Part shown: piece by piece, positions 1 through 10,446 of the stretch
How the letters are laid out: every line of letters begins with the position of its first letter
How positions within the stretch are numbered: position 1 is the stretch's first letter
Source: Pseudomonadota bacterium
GTDB lineage: Bacteria; Pseudomonadota; Alphaproteobacteria; Acetobacterales; Acetobacteraceae
Direction of reading: 5' to 3'
Assembly (NCBI GenBank): GCA_021818505.1
Contig: JAKADX010000003.1
Span: forward strand, 119,705-183,704
Length of the DNA stretch: 64,000 nt
Notes under the pieces: model-generated
Seen by the model: only the letters and a program-made list of their open reading frames with translations
The model's database searches: none
What the model was told of the DNA's origin: nothing
Position numbers and translations under genes: made by a program

Positions 1-600
1 CACGGCTTCCTGCCCGGTGCGCTGCTGGCGCGCGCACTGGGACGCGAGGACGCGCTGGGCGCCACGATGGCGCTGCGGCGCGAGACGCTGACGGCCGCCG
101 GCGGCTTCGCCGCACTGCGCGACCACGTGGCGGACGACAACCTGCTGGGCCGCCGGGTGCGGGCACTCGGCCTCGCGATCCGGCTTGCCGCCACCGTGCC
201 GGCGACGACCGTGGCGGAAACGCGCATCGCCGCGCTGTTCCGTCACGAGCTGCGCTGGGGGCGGACCATCCGCGCGCTCGCGCCGCTGTCCTATGCCGGC
301 TCGGCGCTGCAATATCCGCTGGCCTGGGCCCTGCTGGCGGTGCTGCTGGCCGGCGGCGCCGCCTGGACGGTGGGGCTGCTGCTGGCGGCCTGGCTGCTGC
401 GGGCGGGGGCGGCGCGGGCGGTCGATCGGGCGCTCGATCTGCCGCCCGATGCCCCCTGGCGATGGCCGCTGCGCGACCTCATGTCGGTGGCCGTGCTGGT
501 GGCGAGCTATCTGGGCGACCGGGTGGAGTGGCGCGGGCAGCGCATGCGGGCCGCAGGGGTGCCGCTGGCGGCCGAACCGTTGGGGATCAAACGGGCATGA
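1..600 (+). CDS. hpnI: Hopanoid N-acetylglucosaminyltransferase HpnI, C-terminal part (5' truncated by window edge)
   Basis: Reading frame 1 is open from the first base, so the gene begins outside the window; about 199 residues are visible. HpnI is a membrane GT2 (ceramide-glucosyltransferase-like) enzyme that adds N-acetylglucosamine to bacteriohopanetetrol. The visible part has the RHELRWGR sequence matching the (Q/R)xxRW signature, then hydrophobic segments (LAWALLAVLLAGG, WTVGLLLAAWLL) and the typical C-terminal WPLRDLMSVAVLVASYLG followed by a WRG motif. It ends in an ATGA overlap with hpnJ, so the two are translationally coupled. The assignment rests on these motifs plus the hpnJ-hpnK context. 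Confidence 0.88.
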   Translation, partial: HGFLPGALLARALGREDALGATMALRRETLTAAGGFAALRDHVADDNLLGRRVRALGLAIRLAATVPATTVAETRIAALFRHELRWGRTIRALAPLSYAGSALQYPLAWALLAVLLAGGAAWTVGLLLAAWLLRAGAARAVDRALDLPPDAPWRWPLRDLMSVAVLVASYLGDRVEWRGQRMRAAGVPLAAEPLGIKRA

Positions 601-2024
601 TGAAGACGCTGTTTCTGCAGCCGCCGTCGTTCGACGGCTTCGACGGCGGCGCCGGCTCGCGCTACCAGGCGAAGCGGGAAATCCGCAGCTTCTGGTATCC
701 GACCTGGCTGGCGCAACCGGCGGCGCTGATTCCCGGCAGCCGCCTGATCGATGCGCCGCCCGCGGGCATCGGGCTGCCCGCAGTACTGGACGCGGCGCGC
801 GCCCACGACCTGTGCGTGATTCACACCTCCACGCCCTCCTTCGCCGCCGATGTGCGCATCGCCCAGGCACTGAAGGACGCCAATCCGAACCTGAAGATCG
901 GCTTTGTCGGCGCCAAGGTCGCGGTGCAACCGGAGGAGAGCCTGAAAGCCGGCGCGCCGATCGATTTCGTCGCCCGCAACGAGTTCGACTTCACCATCAA
1001 GGAGGTCGCCGAGGGGCGCGACTTTCCCGCCATCGACGGCATCAGCTTCCGCGGCCCGGATGGGGTGATCGTGCACAACCGCGAACGCGCGATCCTGGAG
1101 GACATGGATCAGCTGCCGTTCGTCACGGAAGTGTACAGGCGCGACCTGCGCATCGAGGACTATTTCATCGGCTACCTGCTGCACCCGTACGTGTCGCTCT
1201 ACACTGGCCGCGGCTGCAAGAGCCGCTGCACCTTCTGCCTGTGGCCACAGACGGTCGGCGGCCACCGCTACCGCGTGCGTTCGGCGGGCCACGTCGCCGA
1301 GGAAATCCGGCTGGCGAAGTCGTATTTCCCGCAGGTGCGCGAATTCTTCTTCGACGACGATACTTTCACCGACAACCTGCCGCGCGCCGAGGCGATCGCG
1401 CGCGAGCTGGGCAAGTTGGGCGTCACCTGGAGCTGCAACGCCAAGGCGAATGTCCCACGTGAAACACTCAAGGTCCTGCGCGACAACGGGTTGCGGCTGC
1501 TGCTGGTCGGCTACGAGAGCGGCAACCAGCAGATCCTGCACAACATCAAGAAGGGGATGCGCATCGAGGTGGCGAAGCGGTTCACCCGCGACTGCCACGA
1601 CCTCGGCATCAAGATCCACGGCACCTTCATCCTCGGCCTGCCTGGCGAGACGCGTGAGACGATCGAGGAGACCATCCGCTTCGCCATCGAGACCAACCCG
1701 CACACGTTGCAGGTCTCGCTCGCGGCGCCCTATCCCGGCACGTTCCTGCACAAACAGGCGGTGCAGAACGGCTGGCTGGACGCTTCCCATGCCGAGCTGG
1801 TGGATGAGCACGGCATCCAGATCGCGCCGCTGCACTATCCGCATCTGTCACATACGGAAATCTTCGACTCCGTCGAGACGTTCTATCGCCGCTTCTACCT
1901 GCGGGCGCCCAAGATCGCTTCGATCGTGGGCGAGATGGTGCGCAGCCCGCAGATGATGAAGCGGCGGTTGCGCGAGGGCGTGGAGTTCTTCCACTTCCTG
2001 CGGGAGCGGCAGACCGCCGCCTGA
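597..2024 (+). CDS. hpnJ: Radical SAM hopanoid protein HpnJ (BHT cyclitol ether synthase)
   Basis: 475 residues from the ATG at 597, which overlaps the hpnI stop; a second ATG follows at 600. Family knowledge: HpnJ contracts the glucosamine ring on bacteriohopanetetrol into the cyclitol ether head group, acting after HpnI and HpnK. An N-terminal B12-binding-like region (about 1-170) precedes the radical SAM core, whose iron-sulfur triad is CKSRCTFC (Cys207, Cys211, Cys214). Downstream, GTFILGLPGET and the C-terminal YRRFYLR region fit the family. The stop shares a base with the hpnK start. A parS-like 16-mer lies inside this gene at 1451-1466. Confidence 0.93.
   Translation: MMKTLFLQPPSFDGFDGGAGSRYQAKREIRSFWYPTWLAQPAALIPGSRLIDAPPAGIGLPAVLDAARAHDLCVIHTSTPSFAADVRIAQALKDANPNLKIGFVGAKVAVQPEESLKAGAPIDFVARNEFDFTIKEVAEGRDFPAIDGISFRGPDGVIVHNRERAILEDMDQLPFVTEVYRRDLRIEDYFIGYLLHPYVSLYTGRGCKSRCTFCLWPQTVGGHRYRVRSAGHVAEEIRLAKSYFPQVREFFFDDDTFTDNLPRAEAIARELGKLGVTWSCNAKANVPRETLKVLRDNGLRLLLVGYESGNQQILHNIKKGMRIEVAKRFTRDCHDLGIKIHGTFILGLPGETRETIEETIRFAIETNPHTLQVSLAAPYPGTFLHKQAVQNGWLDASHAELVDEHGIQIAPLHYPHLSHTEIFDSVETFYRRFYLRAPKIASIVGEMVRSPQMMKRRLREGVEFFHFLRERQTAA
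1451..1466. promoter_or_regulatory. parS-like ParB-binding site inside hpnJ (imperfect)
   Basis: The 16-mer TGTCCCACGTGAAACA matches the canonical bacterial parS TGTTTCACGTGAAACA at 14 of 16 positions, with both differences in the left half. The core CACGTGAAACA is exact. It lies 25 kb from the better site at 26737. Alphaproteobacterial chromosomes normally carry several parS sites near the origin, so this is a plausible secondary site; it could also be coding sequence matching by chance. Confidence 0.5.
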
Positions 2025-2866
2025 TGCCGCCGCGCCGTGTCATCCTGACGGCGGACGATTTCGGGCTGTCGGAGGCGGTCAACGAAGGCATCGAGCGCGC
2101 GCACCGCGACGGCGTGCTGACCCATGCCAGCCTGATGGTTGCGGGCGCGGCGGCGCAGGACGCGGTGCAGCGCGCGCGCCGGCTGCCAGGCTTGCGCGTC
2201 GGCCTGCACCTGGTGGTCATCGAGGGGAAATCCGTGCTGCCGCGGTCGGACATTCCCGATCTCGTGGATGCGCGCGGCTGGTTCCCCTCCGACCAGTTGC
2301 GGCTCGGGCTGCGGTATTTCGTCCTGCCGCAAGTGCGCCGGCAACTGACCGCCGAGATCGCCGCGCAGTTCGCCGCCTTCGCGGCCACCGGCCTGACGCT
2401 GGATCACGCCGATGCGCACAAGCACATGCACCTGCATCCGACCGTCGGCCACCTGATGCTGCGCGTCGGGCGAAGCTTCGGCCTCAAGCGCGTGCGCGTG
2501 CCCGCCGAACCGCCCTCGGTGCTCGCCGCCTGCGGGGAGCGGCCGGGCCTGGGCGCGCGCGCGCTGCATCTCTGGTGCGGCGTGCTGCGCCAGCAGGCGC
2601 GCGCCGCCGGGATGACCGGCGCCGAGGCGGTGTTCGGGCTCGCCTGGAGCGGGCAGATGACGGAGAGGCGGCTGCTGCGCCTGCTGGCACATCTGCCGGA
2701 GGGCAGCAGCGAACTCTATTTCCACCCGGCGGCCTGGCGCGACGCGGCGCTCGAGACGCTGATGCCGGCCTATGAGCACGAGGCCGAACTGGCCGCGTTG
2801 CTCAGCCCCGCGGTGCGGACGGCGCTGGCGCAGGCGACCGCTCCCGCCGCGACGCGCGCAGACTGA
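2024..2866 (+). CDS. hpnK: Hopanoid deacetylase HpnK (YdjC/ChbG-like)
   Basis: 280 residues. HpnK removes the acetyl group from the N-acetylglucosaminyl-hopanoid made by HpnI. The metal-binding fold is recognisable from TADDFG at residues 9-14 and the HADAHKHMHLHP motif at about 127-138, both typical of YdjC/ChbG carbohydrate deacetylases. Its ATG overlaps the hpnJ stop by one base, making hpnI-hpnJ-hpnK one operon. Its last 65 bases overlap the 3' end of the convergent hpnN, an unusually long coding overlap. Confidence 0.92.
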   Translation: MPPRRVILTADDFGLSEAVNEGIERAHRDGVLTHASLMVAGAAAQDAVQRARRLPGLRVGLHLVVIEGKSVLPRSDIPDLVDARGWFPSDQLRLGLRYFVLPQVRRQLTAEIAAQFAAFAATGLTLDHADAHKHMHLHPTVGHLMLRVGRSFGLKRVRVPAEPPSVLAACGERPGLGARALHLWCGVLRQQARAAGMTGAEAVFGLAWSGQMTERRLLRLLAHLPEGSSELYFHPAAWRDAALETLMPAYEHEAELAALLSPAVRTALAQATAPAATRAD

Positions 2867-5429
2867 GCAGCAGCGCCGGCTCGAACACCAAAGTCGAGAT
2901 CACGGTGTTGGCCAGGCTGATCAGCAGCAGCACGCCCATGCTCGCCGTACCGGGATGGCCGGAGAAGGCGAGCGACCCGAATGCGGTGCCGGTGGTCAGG
3001 GCCGAGAACACGATCGCCCGCGCCGTCGCCGAGCCAAGGAAGCTGCGCGCGCCCTTGCGCCAGTTCATCACGAAATAGACGTTGAACGACACGCCGACGC
3101 CGAGCAGCAGCGGCAGTGCGATGATATTGGCGAAATTGAGCCGCAATCCGACGAGCTTCAGGACGACGACGGTCAGCAGCGAGGACAACAGTAGTGGCGC
3201 CATCACCAGCGCCACATCGCGCGCGCGCCTGAGCGAGACGGCAAGGATCACGGCGATGGCGCCGAGGGCGAACAGGGCGGCGCTGCGAAACGCGTCGATG
3301 ATGGTCCGCGCGCTCTCGACAATGATCACCGCCGAGCCGCCGGCATCTGGCGCGATCCGCCGGACCGCCTCCACCAGCGCGTGCAGGCCGTCGCTGTCGC
3401 GCGTCTGCGCCGTGCCCATCACTTGCACCCGCGCCCGCCCGTCCGGCAGCAGCCAGTCTCGGCGGATATCGGCCGGTACGTCGGCCGCGGTGACCGGGTG
3501 CGGGTCAAGGGCCAGACGCAGACGGTCGAGTTCCGCCGGCAGGAAGCGCACCAGAGCATGGTTCATCGCCATCAGCGCTGCATCGGGCGAGGCGGCCAAC
3601 CGGGTGAGGTCCTCGCCGATGGAACGCAGCGGACTGTCGGGCGGCAGCTTGGGCGCGGCGCGGGCAATCTCGTCGGCAGTGGTGCGTGCCGCCAGCCGCA
3701 GATCGGCTGGTGTCACCGGCGCGGCCGGGCTGCCGGGTGCCAGGGTCGCGGCGAGGATATTGGCGGTATCGGCGATCTGCGCCAGCTTTGCCGACTGGTC
3801 ACGGGGCACGAAGCTCGACAGCGTCAGCACGTTCTCGACCAGCTTCAGCTTGCCAAGCTGCGCCGCCTCGGCATCGGCAGCGGCGAGCGAGGGACGCAGC
3901 AGGTCGATCGTGTAGGGATCGGTCAGCGGCGAGTTCATCAGGTCGCGCAGCGTGACCATCGCCTCGGTATTCGGGTCTTTCGTGTGCAGCGGGTCGGCGT
4001 CGAAGCCGAGCGTGGGCAGCAACGCCAAGCCGGCCGCGGCAAGGGCCGCGAAAACCGCGAAGAGCGGGCGGCGCATGGTCAGCAGGCCGGGCTCGATCGC
4101 CGCCCCCAGGCCGGAGCGGGCCGGAGCTGCCTCCGGCCGCGCGCCGAACAGCGCGATCGCGGCGGGCAGGAACATGATCGTGCAGACGAAGGCGACGACC
4201 ATGCCGACGCCGGCAATCAACCCCAGCTCCGCGACGCCCGCGAAGTTGGTCGGCACGAAGGCGAGGAAGCCGCAGGCGGTGGCGGCGGCGGCCACCATGA
4301 TCTCCGGCCCGACCACGGCGGCCCCATGCTCAAGCGCGCGCGCAGGGTCGCGCAGATCTCTCAGGGCGGCGCGGTAGCGGACGGTGAACTGCACGGCGAA
4401 ATCCACCGCGATGCCGATGAAGAGAATCGTGAAGGCAACCGACACCAGGTTGAGCGTGCCGACTGCTGCGGCGGCAAAGGCGCCGGTCAGCGCCAACCCC
4501 AGCCACAACGTCATCAGCATCGGCACGATCAGCCGCCAGGACCGCACCGCCAGCACAAGCCAGAGCGTGATCAGCACAAGGCTTGCGATGGTACCGACCG
4601 CCATGCCCCGCGCGACCGTGCCGAATTCCTCGTCGGTCAGCGCGACGCTGCCGGTGATGCGCACACGCGCGCTGCCGTCGCGCACGTCGGGCAACCGGGC
4701 GATCGCCGCCCGCATCGCGTGCGTCGCTGCCTCTCCGGGCGCGAAGGAAGCGAAGTTCAGTTTCACGTTGGCCAGCACGAAGCGATATTGCCCCGCCTTG
4801 GCCCCGAGATCGCCGGTCAGCAGAGTCTCCCACGACAAAGGCTGGGGATGTCCGGCCGCCGCGGCGGCGAGCACCGTCTCGAAGCCGCGCATGGGCCCGG
4901 CGAAGGACGCCAGATCGGCCTCCCCACGCTGCACGCCGGTCGCCAGCAGATCGAGCGCCGCGAACAGCCCGCGCGCGCTCGGGTCCGCCACCAGTTGGCC
5001 GAGGAAAGGCTGCGCGTCGATGATGCGGTTCAGCAGGTCCTCGAGTTCCTTGCCGTCCAGGAACATCAATCCGTTGCGCGCGAGATAGGGCGAGGCATCC
5101 GGGCGGCGCACATCGGCGAAATGGGCGGGATCGGCGGTCAGCGCCGCCGCGAGCGCCGCCGCCGTCTCATCGGCCTCTTCCGGCAGCTTGGCATCGACCA
5201 CCGCGACCAGGATATCGTCGAACTGCGGAAATGCGTGGCTCCAGGCGATCTGCCGCTGCCGCCAGGGCAACGCCGAGGAGAACAACGCATCGGTATCGGT
5301 GTTCACGCCGAGATGGGTGGCGCCGTACCACGCGGACAGGACGGTAAGCAGCAGCCCCGCCAGCACCGTCAGCAGCGCATGGCGCCGCGTGTGCCGGACC
5401 AGGGCGGCAAGCAGACTGGGCAGGGACAT
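2802..5429 (-). CDS. hpnN: Hopanoid RND transporter HpnN (MMPL family)
   Basis: 875 residues, the usual length of HpnN. This inner-membrane RND-type protein moves hopanoids towards the outer membrane. An N-terminal membrane segment (around 17-39) and a large periplasmic domain are followed by a helix bundle with GIAVDFAVQFTVRYR, a second periplasmic domain, and a repeat helix bundle containing LLGVGVSFNVYFVMNW. This two-fold MMPL layout is diagnostic. It converges on hpnK with a 65-bp 3' overlap. The 184 bp upstream, before the His-rich gene, show no further gene. Confidence 0.93.
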   Translation of the reverse strand: MSLPSLLAALVRHTRRHALLTVLAGLLLTVLSAWYGATHLGVNTDTDALFSSALPWRQRQIAWSHAFPQFDDILVAVVDAKLPEEADETAAALAAALTADPAHFADVRRPDASPYLARNGLMFLDGKELEDLLNRIIDAQPFLGQLVADPSARGLFAALDLLATGVQRGEADLASFAGPMRGFETVLAAAAAGHPQPLSWETLLTGDLGAKAGQYRFVLANVKLNFASFAPGEAATHAMRAAIARLPDVRDGSARVRITGSVALTDEEFGTVARGMAVGTIASLVLITLWLVLAVRSWRLIVPMLMTLWLGLALTGAFAAAAVGTLNLVSVAFTILFIGIAVDFAVQFTVRYRAALRDLRDPARALEHGAAVVGPEIMVAAAATACGFLAFVPTNFAGVAELGLIAGVGMVVAFVCTIMFLPAAIALFGARPEAAPARSGLGAAIEPGLLTMRRPLFAVFAALAAAGLALLPTLGFDADPLHTKDPNTEAMVTLRDLMNSPLTDPYTIDLLRPSLAAADAEAAQLGKLKLVENVLTLSSFVPRDQSAKLAQIADTANILAATLAPGSPAAPVTPADLRLAARTTADEIARAAPKLPPDSPLRSIGEDLTRLAASPDAALMAMNHALVRFLPAELDRLRLALDPHPVTAADVPADIRRDWLLPDGRARVQVMGTAQTRDSDGLHALVEAVRRIAPDAGGSAVIIVESARTIIDAFRSAALFALGAIAVILAVSLRRARDVALVMAPLLLSSLLTVVVLKLVGLRLNFANIIALPLLLGVGVSFNVYFVMNWRKGARSFLGSATARAIVFSALTTGTAFGSLAFSGHPGTASMGVLLLISLANTVISTLVFEPALLLSLRASRRERSPAPAPSAPRG

Positions 5430-5613
5430 GCGGCAGGGCGAACCGGCTCTGGGACGAGGAATGCGCGGCAGGGCTTAGTCGCTCGGCGCCCAGCGGTCCA
5501 TGCCCGCCCGGCGTCGGCGCCCCGCCAACGAGGAACGCCCGCGATCACATTGCCATGCGGCACCACCTCCGCGCGGCGCCGGCCGCGCGGCGGCGGGCGA
5601 TGCTGGCCGCGCG

Positions 5614-5829
5614 TCAGGCCTGCGGCTGCGGATGCTTCAGCGCCGCCGTGGTGTGGTGCGTCTTGCCGTGATGGTGGGGCGCGTGGGTGCTGGCGCTGCG
5701 ATGGTGGTGCTTCTTGGCGTGGTGCGGCGCGGTTGCGGGCGCCGTCGCGGCCTGGGCGCCGATCGCGGTCAGCGCGACCGGAAGGGCCAGGCCCAGGGAT
5801 GCGAACAGCGAGCGGCGGGTGATGGACAC
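5614..5829 (-). CDS. Small secreted histidine-rich protein
   Basis: 71 residues from a GTG start. Residues 1-28 form a clear signal peptide (SITRRSLFASLGLALPVALT, then AIGAQA before the likely cleavage site). The mature peptide of about 43 residues is dominated by His, Thr, Ala and Pro, with clusters such as HHAKKHHHR and HAPHHHGKTHH. I do not recognise a family. Composition suggests binding of Ni, Zn or Cu or acid buffering in the periplasm; that is inference only. It stands alone between hpnN and DUF1489, both on the same strand. Confidence 0.7.
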   Translation of the reverse strand: MSITRRSLFASLGLALPVALTAIGAQAATAPATAPHHAKKHHHRSASTHAPHHHGKTHHTTAALKHPQPQA

Positions 5830-5970
5830 AGGAGGGGCTCCACAGAGGGGTGACGGGGGCTTCAGGAACGTCTGTAGGATCGTCGCCTAGACGACTGAAA
5901 CGACTATGAACAACACGCCCCCGTTTCGCAACTGCTGATTCGCCCGCTGCGTCTTTCCCGACGCCCGCGG

Positions 5971-6393
5971 TCACAGCAGGCCAAGTGCCTGCAATTCACG
6001 CCGCAGCGCCGCCGGCAGGGAATCGGCGCCACCGGCGGCCGCGCCCTGCGCAAGGTCGGCCGGCGCGGCGTCGGCGGCCAGGTAGCGCCAGCCCTGGAAC
6101 GGCCGCGTCGGGCGCGGGACCACTGCGACCAGCGCCGGGTCGAGCAGCAGCGCGGCACACGGCGAGCCATCCGAGGACGTCGCCGCAACGATGTCGAGCA
6201 GGCGCTGACGGACCAGCATGACCCCGCCGATCACCCAGTAGATCGAACCGCCGTCCAGCACCTCCGCGGCACGGCGCGGATGGTTGCGCGTCAGGTGGCG
6301 CAGAGGCGGGGCGGCGCGGGCGCGCGCGCTCTGCAATTCCTGCAGATGAGCAAGGTCGCGCACGCCGACCGCCAGCTTCATCAGGTGCAGCAT
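5971..6393 (-). CDS. DUF1489 family protein
   Basis: 140 residues, matching the usual length of DUF1489 proteins, which are nearly confined to Alphaproteobacteria and have no known function. The family signature is clear at the N terminus (MLHLMKLAVGVRDLAHL) with the later RNHPRRAAEVLDGGSIYWVI and PRPTRPFQGWRYL segments. There is no signal peptide, so it is probably cytosolic. It is transcribed away from the kamA-like gene; the 271-bp divergent gap holds a TTGACA at 6485-6490 but no convincing -10 at the right distance. Confidence 0.88.
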   Translation of the reverse strand: MLHLMKLAVGVRDLAHLQELQSARARAAPPLRHLTRNHPRRAAEVLDGGSIYWVIGGVMLVRQRLLDIVAATSSDGSPCAALLLDPALVAVVPRPTRPFQGWRYLAADAAPADLAQGAAAGGADSLPAALRRELQALGLL

Positions 6394-6664
6394 GGCCCCG
6401 GTCTGCCCAACCGCGCCGCCGCCCGCAAGGGGCCGTGGGACGCGGTGCTGGCGCGAGTGGTTGCTTGCCCGAAGGGGGATGTTCTTGACACGCCAAAGTC
6501 ACAAACCTGTCCGGTGCCATGAATTCGGATCAATGCTGCCGTCTGCATAAAAGAAAGCGTGGCGAAGCCCTGGCGATACCGCTTAACTGCCGCGACTCGG
6601 CCGAGTCGGCCCGCGCGGGGCGGCGCCATTCGGGCGCCAGCGTGAACCTGAAGGACACCAGCAC

Positions 6665-7905
<1,241 letters not shown>

Positions 7906-7921
<16 letters not shown>

Positions 7922-8865
7922 CTTACGACGCCATCGCCGACTGGCAGGACGAGGGGCTGGACGCCGAACAGCTCGCCGAATTCGACGCGGAAGCAACGAT
8001 CGCGGCGATCGCCGGCCGTCTCGCCGGGCGCGGCCACGCGGTGGAGCGGATCGGCCGCGCGCAGGCGCTGATCGCGCGGCTCTCCGCCGGCGCGCGTTGG
8101 GACCTTGTGTTCAATATCTGCGAAGGGCTGCGCGGGCCGGGGCGCGAGGCACTGGTGCCGGCGCTGCTGGAGACATCCGGCATTCCCGTCACGTTCAGCG
8201 ACTCGCTGGCGCTGGCGCTCTGTCTGCACAAGGGACACACCAAGCGGCTGGTGCGCGACGCCGGCGTGCCGACCGCCGACTTCCGCGTGCTCGAACAGGC
8301 AGACGCCGCCTGCGACCTTGCGTACCCCGTGTTCGTCAAGCCGGTCGCGGAGGGCACCGGCAAGGGCGTCGGCCCCGGCAGCCTGTGCCGGTCGCCCACC
8401 GAGCTTGCCGAGGTCGCCGGACGGCTGATCGCGCGGTTCGCGCAGCCGGTCCTGGTGGAATGCTATCTGCCGGGCCGCGAGTTCACCGTCGGAATCCTCG
8501 GCGCCGGCGAGGCCGCACGCGCGATCGGTGTCTTGGAGATCGACAGCGCCGCCACCTACGGCTTCGCCACCAAAAAGGACTACGCAGCCGTACGCTACCG
8601 GCTTGCCGAGGACGAAGAAGGCCGGCGTGCCGGCGAGGTCGCGCTGGCGGCCTGGCGCGTGCTTGGCTGCCGCGACGGCGGACGGGTCGATCTGCGCAGC
8701 GATGCCGACGGCAGGCCGATGTTCCTCGAAGTCAATCCGCTGGCCGGTCTGCATCCGGTCGATTCCGACCTGGTGATCCTGGCGCGGCTGACCGGTCGCG
8801 ATCATGGCTGGCTGATCGACAACATCATGCGGGAAGCCTGCGCGCGCGCCGGACTTGCCTGGTAG
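7906..8865 (+). CDS. ATP-grasp ligase, D-Ala-D-Ala ligase-like
   Basis: 319 residues from an ATG inside the end of the kamA-like gene. The N-terminal Rossmann-like domain (MRIGLTYDAI, then WDLVFNICEGLRG) and central ATP-grasp region (YPVFVKPVAEGTGKGV) resemble D-alanine-D-alanine ligases. The C-terminal metal-binding segment reads EVNPLAGLHP (Glu275, Asn277) where true Ddl enzymes have EVNTxPGxT, so the acceptor is probably not D-alanine. Coupling to a lysine 2,3-aminomutase suggests ligation of beta-lysine or a related amino acid to a carboxylate; this is inference. Known members of the superfamily make peptides and amides through acyl-phosphates. Confidence 0.78.
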
Positions 8866-8871
8866 TGCCGG

Positions 8872-9288
8872 CTATTCCATCTGGCGTTCCAGCGCCTCGA
8901 TCTCCGCGTCGCTGAAGCCGAAATGGTGCGCGACCTCATGCACCACGACATTGCGCACCAGCCGATAGAGGTCCACGCCGGTTTCCACCCATTCCAGCAG
9001 GATCGGCTGGCGATAGAGGAAGATCAGGTTCGGCGGGCGCGCGATGTCGTCCACACTGCGCCGGGTCAGCGGCGTGCCGCTGTAAAGCCCGGTGAGGTCC
9101 CAGGCCGATTCGATGCCGAGATCGTCGAGCGTTGCGTCGTCGGGCATTTCCTCGATCGCCACGCCAACATCGCCGACGTGCCGGCGCAGCCGCGCCGGAA
9201 TCGCCTCGAGCGCGCGCTCGGCCAGGGCCGCCATCTCCTCGGCACTCGGCGGCGTGGTGAAGCGGCGGGATGGGGATACTTCGCTCAT
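8872..9288 (-). CDS. Metallopeptidase family protein (zincin-like)
   Basis: 138 residues starting at MSEVSP. The C-terminal HEVAHHFGFSD motif (His117, Glu118, His121, Asp127) is the HExxHxxGxxD zinc-binding and catalytic signature of the short metallopeptidase family common in Proteobacteria. The preceding segment LYRQPILLEW is also typical. Substrate is unknown. The start overlaps the stop of the upstream hydrolase gene by 4 bp, so they form a two-gene operon. No signal peptide is seen, so it is likely cytosolic. Confidence 0.85.
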   Translation of the reverse strand: MSEVSPSRRFTTPPSAEEMAALAERALEAIPARLRRHVGDVGVAIEEMPDDATLDDLGIESAWDLTGLYSGTPLTRRSVDDIARPPNLIFLYRQPILLEWVETGVDLYRLVRNVVVHEVAHHFGFSDAEIEALERQME

Positions 9289-10418
9289 CGTTTCTGCCCG
9301 CGCAGGAACTCCAGCAGCAGTGCGCTCACCTGCCCGGCACGCTCCTGCTGCACCCAATGGCCGGCGCCGTCGATCAGATGCACGCCCTGCATTTGCGTGC
9401 AGGCGACATCGCGCATCCGCGCCACCGCACCCGGCACCTGCTGCACGCCCCAGTCGGCAGTCCCGGCGATGAACAACGACGGCACGTCGATCGTGCGTCC
9501 GGAGAACACCTGCAACTGCGCCAGCCCCACACCCTCCGTCCGGCAGCGATACCACTGCAACCCGCCCTGGAAGCCGGTGCGCTCATACTCGCCGCTGTAC
9601 ACCCGCAACGCGGGTTCGGGCAGCCATTCACAGGCCGCGATGGCCTCGGCGGAGGGCATTTCGGCGGCGACGGTCGCCGCCATGTCCTGATCGTGCCGCA
9701 TCACGTAGTAGGTCGGCAGCTTCGCCAGTTCCTCGGCCGTCCACGCAGCGAGCGGGAACGGGCGGTTGCCCGGCCAGTCGCCGCTCTTATGGTGGAAATA
9801 GGCGCGCAGGAATGCGTGAACGCCCTGCGGACAGCGCCACATGTCGGCATTGGCGGCGCGCGTCGAATAGTACCACTGGTAATGTTTGCGCGGCGGATCG
9901 AGCCGCGCCAGCGCGGCCTCGGGCGAGGCCTCCGCCGCCGCGCGGAACGGGCGGGACGGGGGGCCGTCGAATGGTGCGCTCATCAGCACGACGCTGCGGA
10001 ACACGTCCGGGCGCAGCAGCGCGCACCAGGCGGCGACCGGAGACCCGAAATCGTGGCCGACGACCATCGTGACCGACTCGCGGCCGAGCGCCCAGACCAG
10101 CCCCAGCACGTCGCGCACCAGGTTCATCATGCCGAACGACGCGAGATCGCCGTCGTAGTCGCCCTCCCATCCGGTGGTGCGACCGTAGCCGCGCTGGTCA
10201 GGGGCGAGGACGTGAAAGCCGGACGCTGCGAGCGCCGGCATCACCGCGCGCCAGGAGAACGCCAGTTCCGGGAAGCCGTGCAACAGCAGCACGCAGGGCC
10301 GGTCCGGCGTCTCAAAGCCGGCCTCCAGGACGTGCATGGTCAGGCCGTTGACATCGGAAACGAAGCGGGCGCGCACGCCGGCGGGCAACGTGGCGTCGGA
10401 CAGCGGCGACAGGGTCAT
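9285..10418 (-). CDS. Alpha/beta hydrolase, soluble epoxide hydrolase-like
   Basis: 377 residues. The oxyanion-hole HGFPE (47-51) and nucleophile elbow GHDFGS with Asp123 in place of serine are characteristic of epoxide hydrolases and related dehalogenases, which open an epoxide through an alkyl-enzyme ester. The conserved catalytic His is probably in DGAGHWVQQE near the C terminus. No signal peptide is visible. It is first in an operon with the metallopeptidase. The natural substrate cannot be told from sequence. Confidence 0.87.
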   Translation of the reverse strand: MTLSPLSDATLPAGVRARFVSDVNGLTMHVLEAGFETPDRPCVLLLHGFPELAFSWRAVMPALAASGFHVLAPDQRGYGRTTGWEGDYDGDLASFGMMNLVRDVLGLVWALGRESVTMVVGHDFGSPVAAWCALLRPDVFRSVVLMSAPFDGPPSRPFRAAAEASPEAALARLDPPRKHYQWYYSTRAANADMWRCPQGVHAFLRAYFHHKSGDWPGNRPFPLAAWTAEELAKLPTYYVMRHDQDMAATVAAEMPSAEAIAACEWLPEPALRVYSGEYERTGFQGGLQWYRCRTEGVGLAQLQVFSGRTIDVPSLFIAGTADWGVQQVPGAVARMRDVACTQMQGVHLIDGAGHWVQQERAGQVSALLLEFLRGQKR

Positions 10419-10446
10419 GGCGCCTCCCGGCGATGCGACGGGGAGG

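Noticed and set aside
507..1844. Long minus-strand open frame across hpnJ
   Set aside because: Long antisense frames are common in GC-rich coding DNA; the translation has no recognisable domain.
4330..4833. 167-codon minus-strand open frame inside hpnN
   Set aside because: A different frame of hpnN with Arg/Ala-rich translation; the hpnN frame has clear MMPL motifs across the whole stretch.
6485..6490. TTGACA, a consensus -35 element before the kamA-like gene
   Set aside because: No acceptable -10 hexamer 16-18 bp downstream, so I do not call a promoter.
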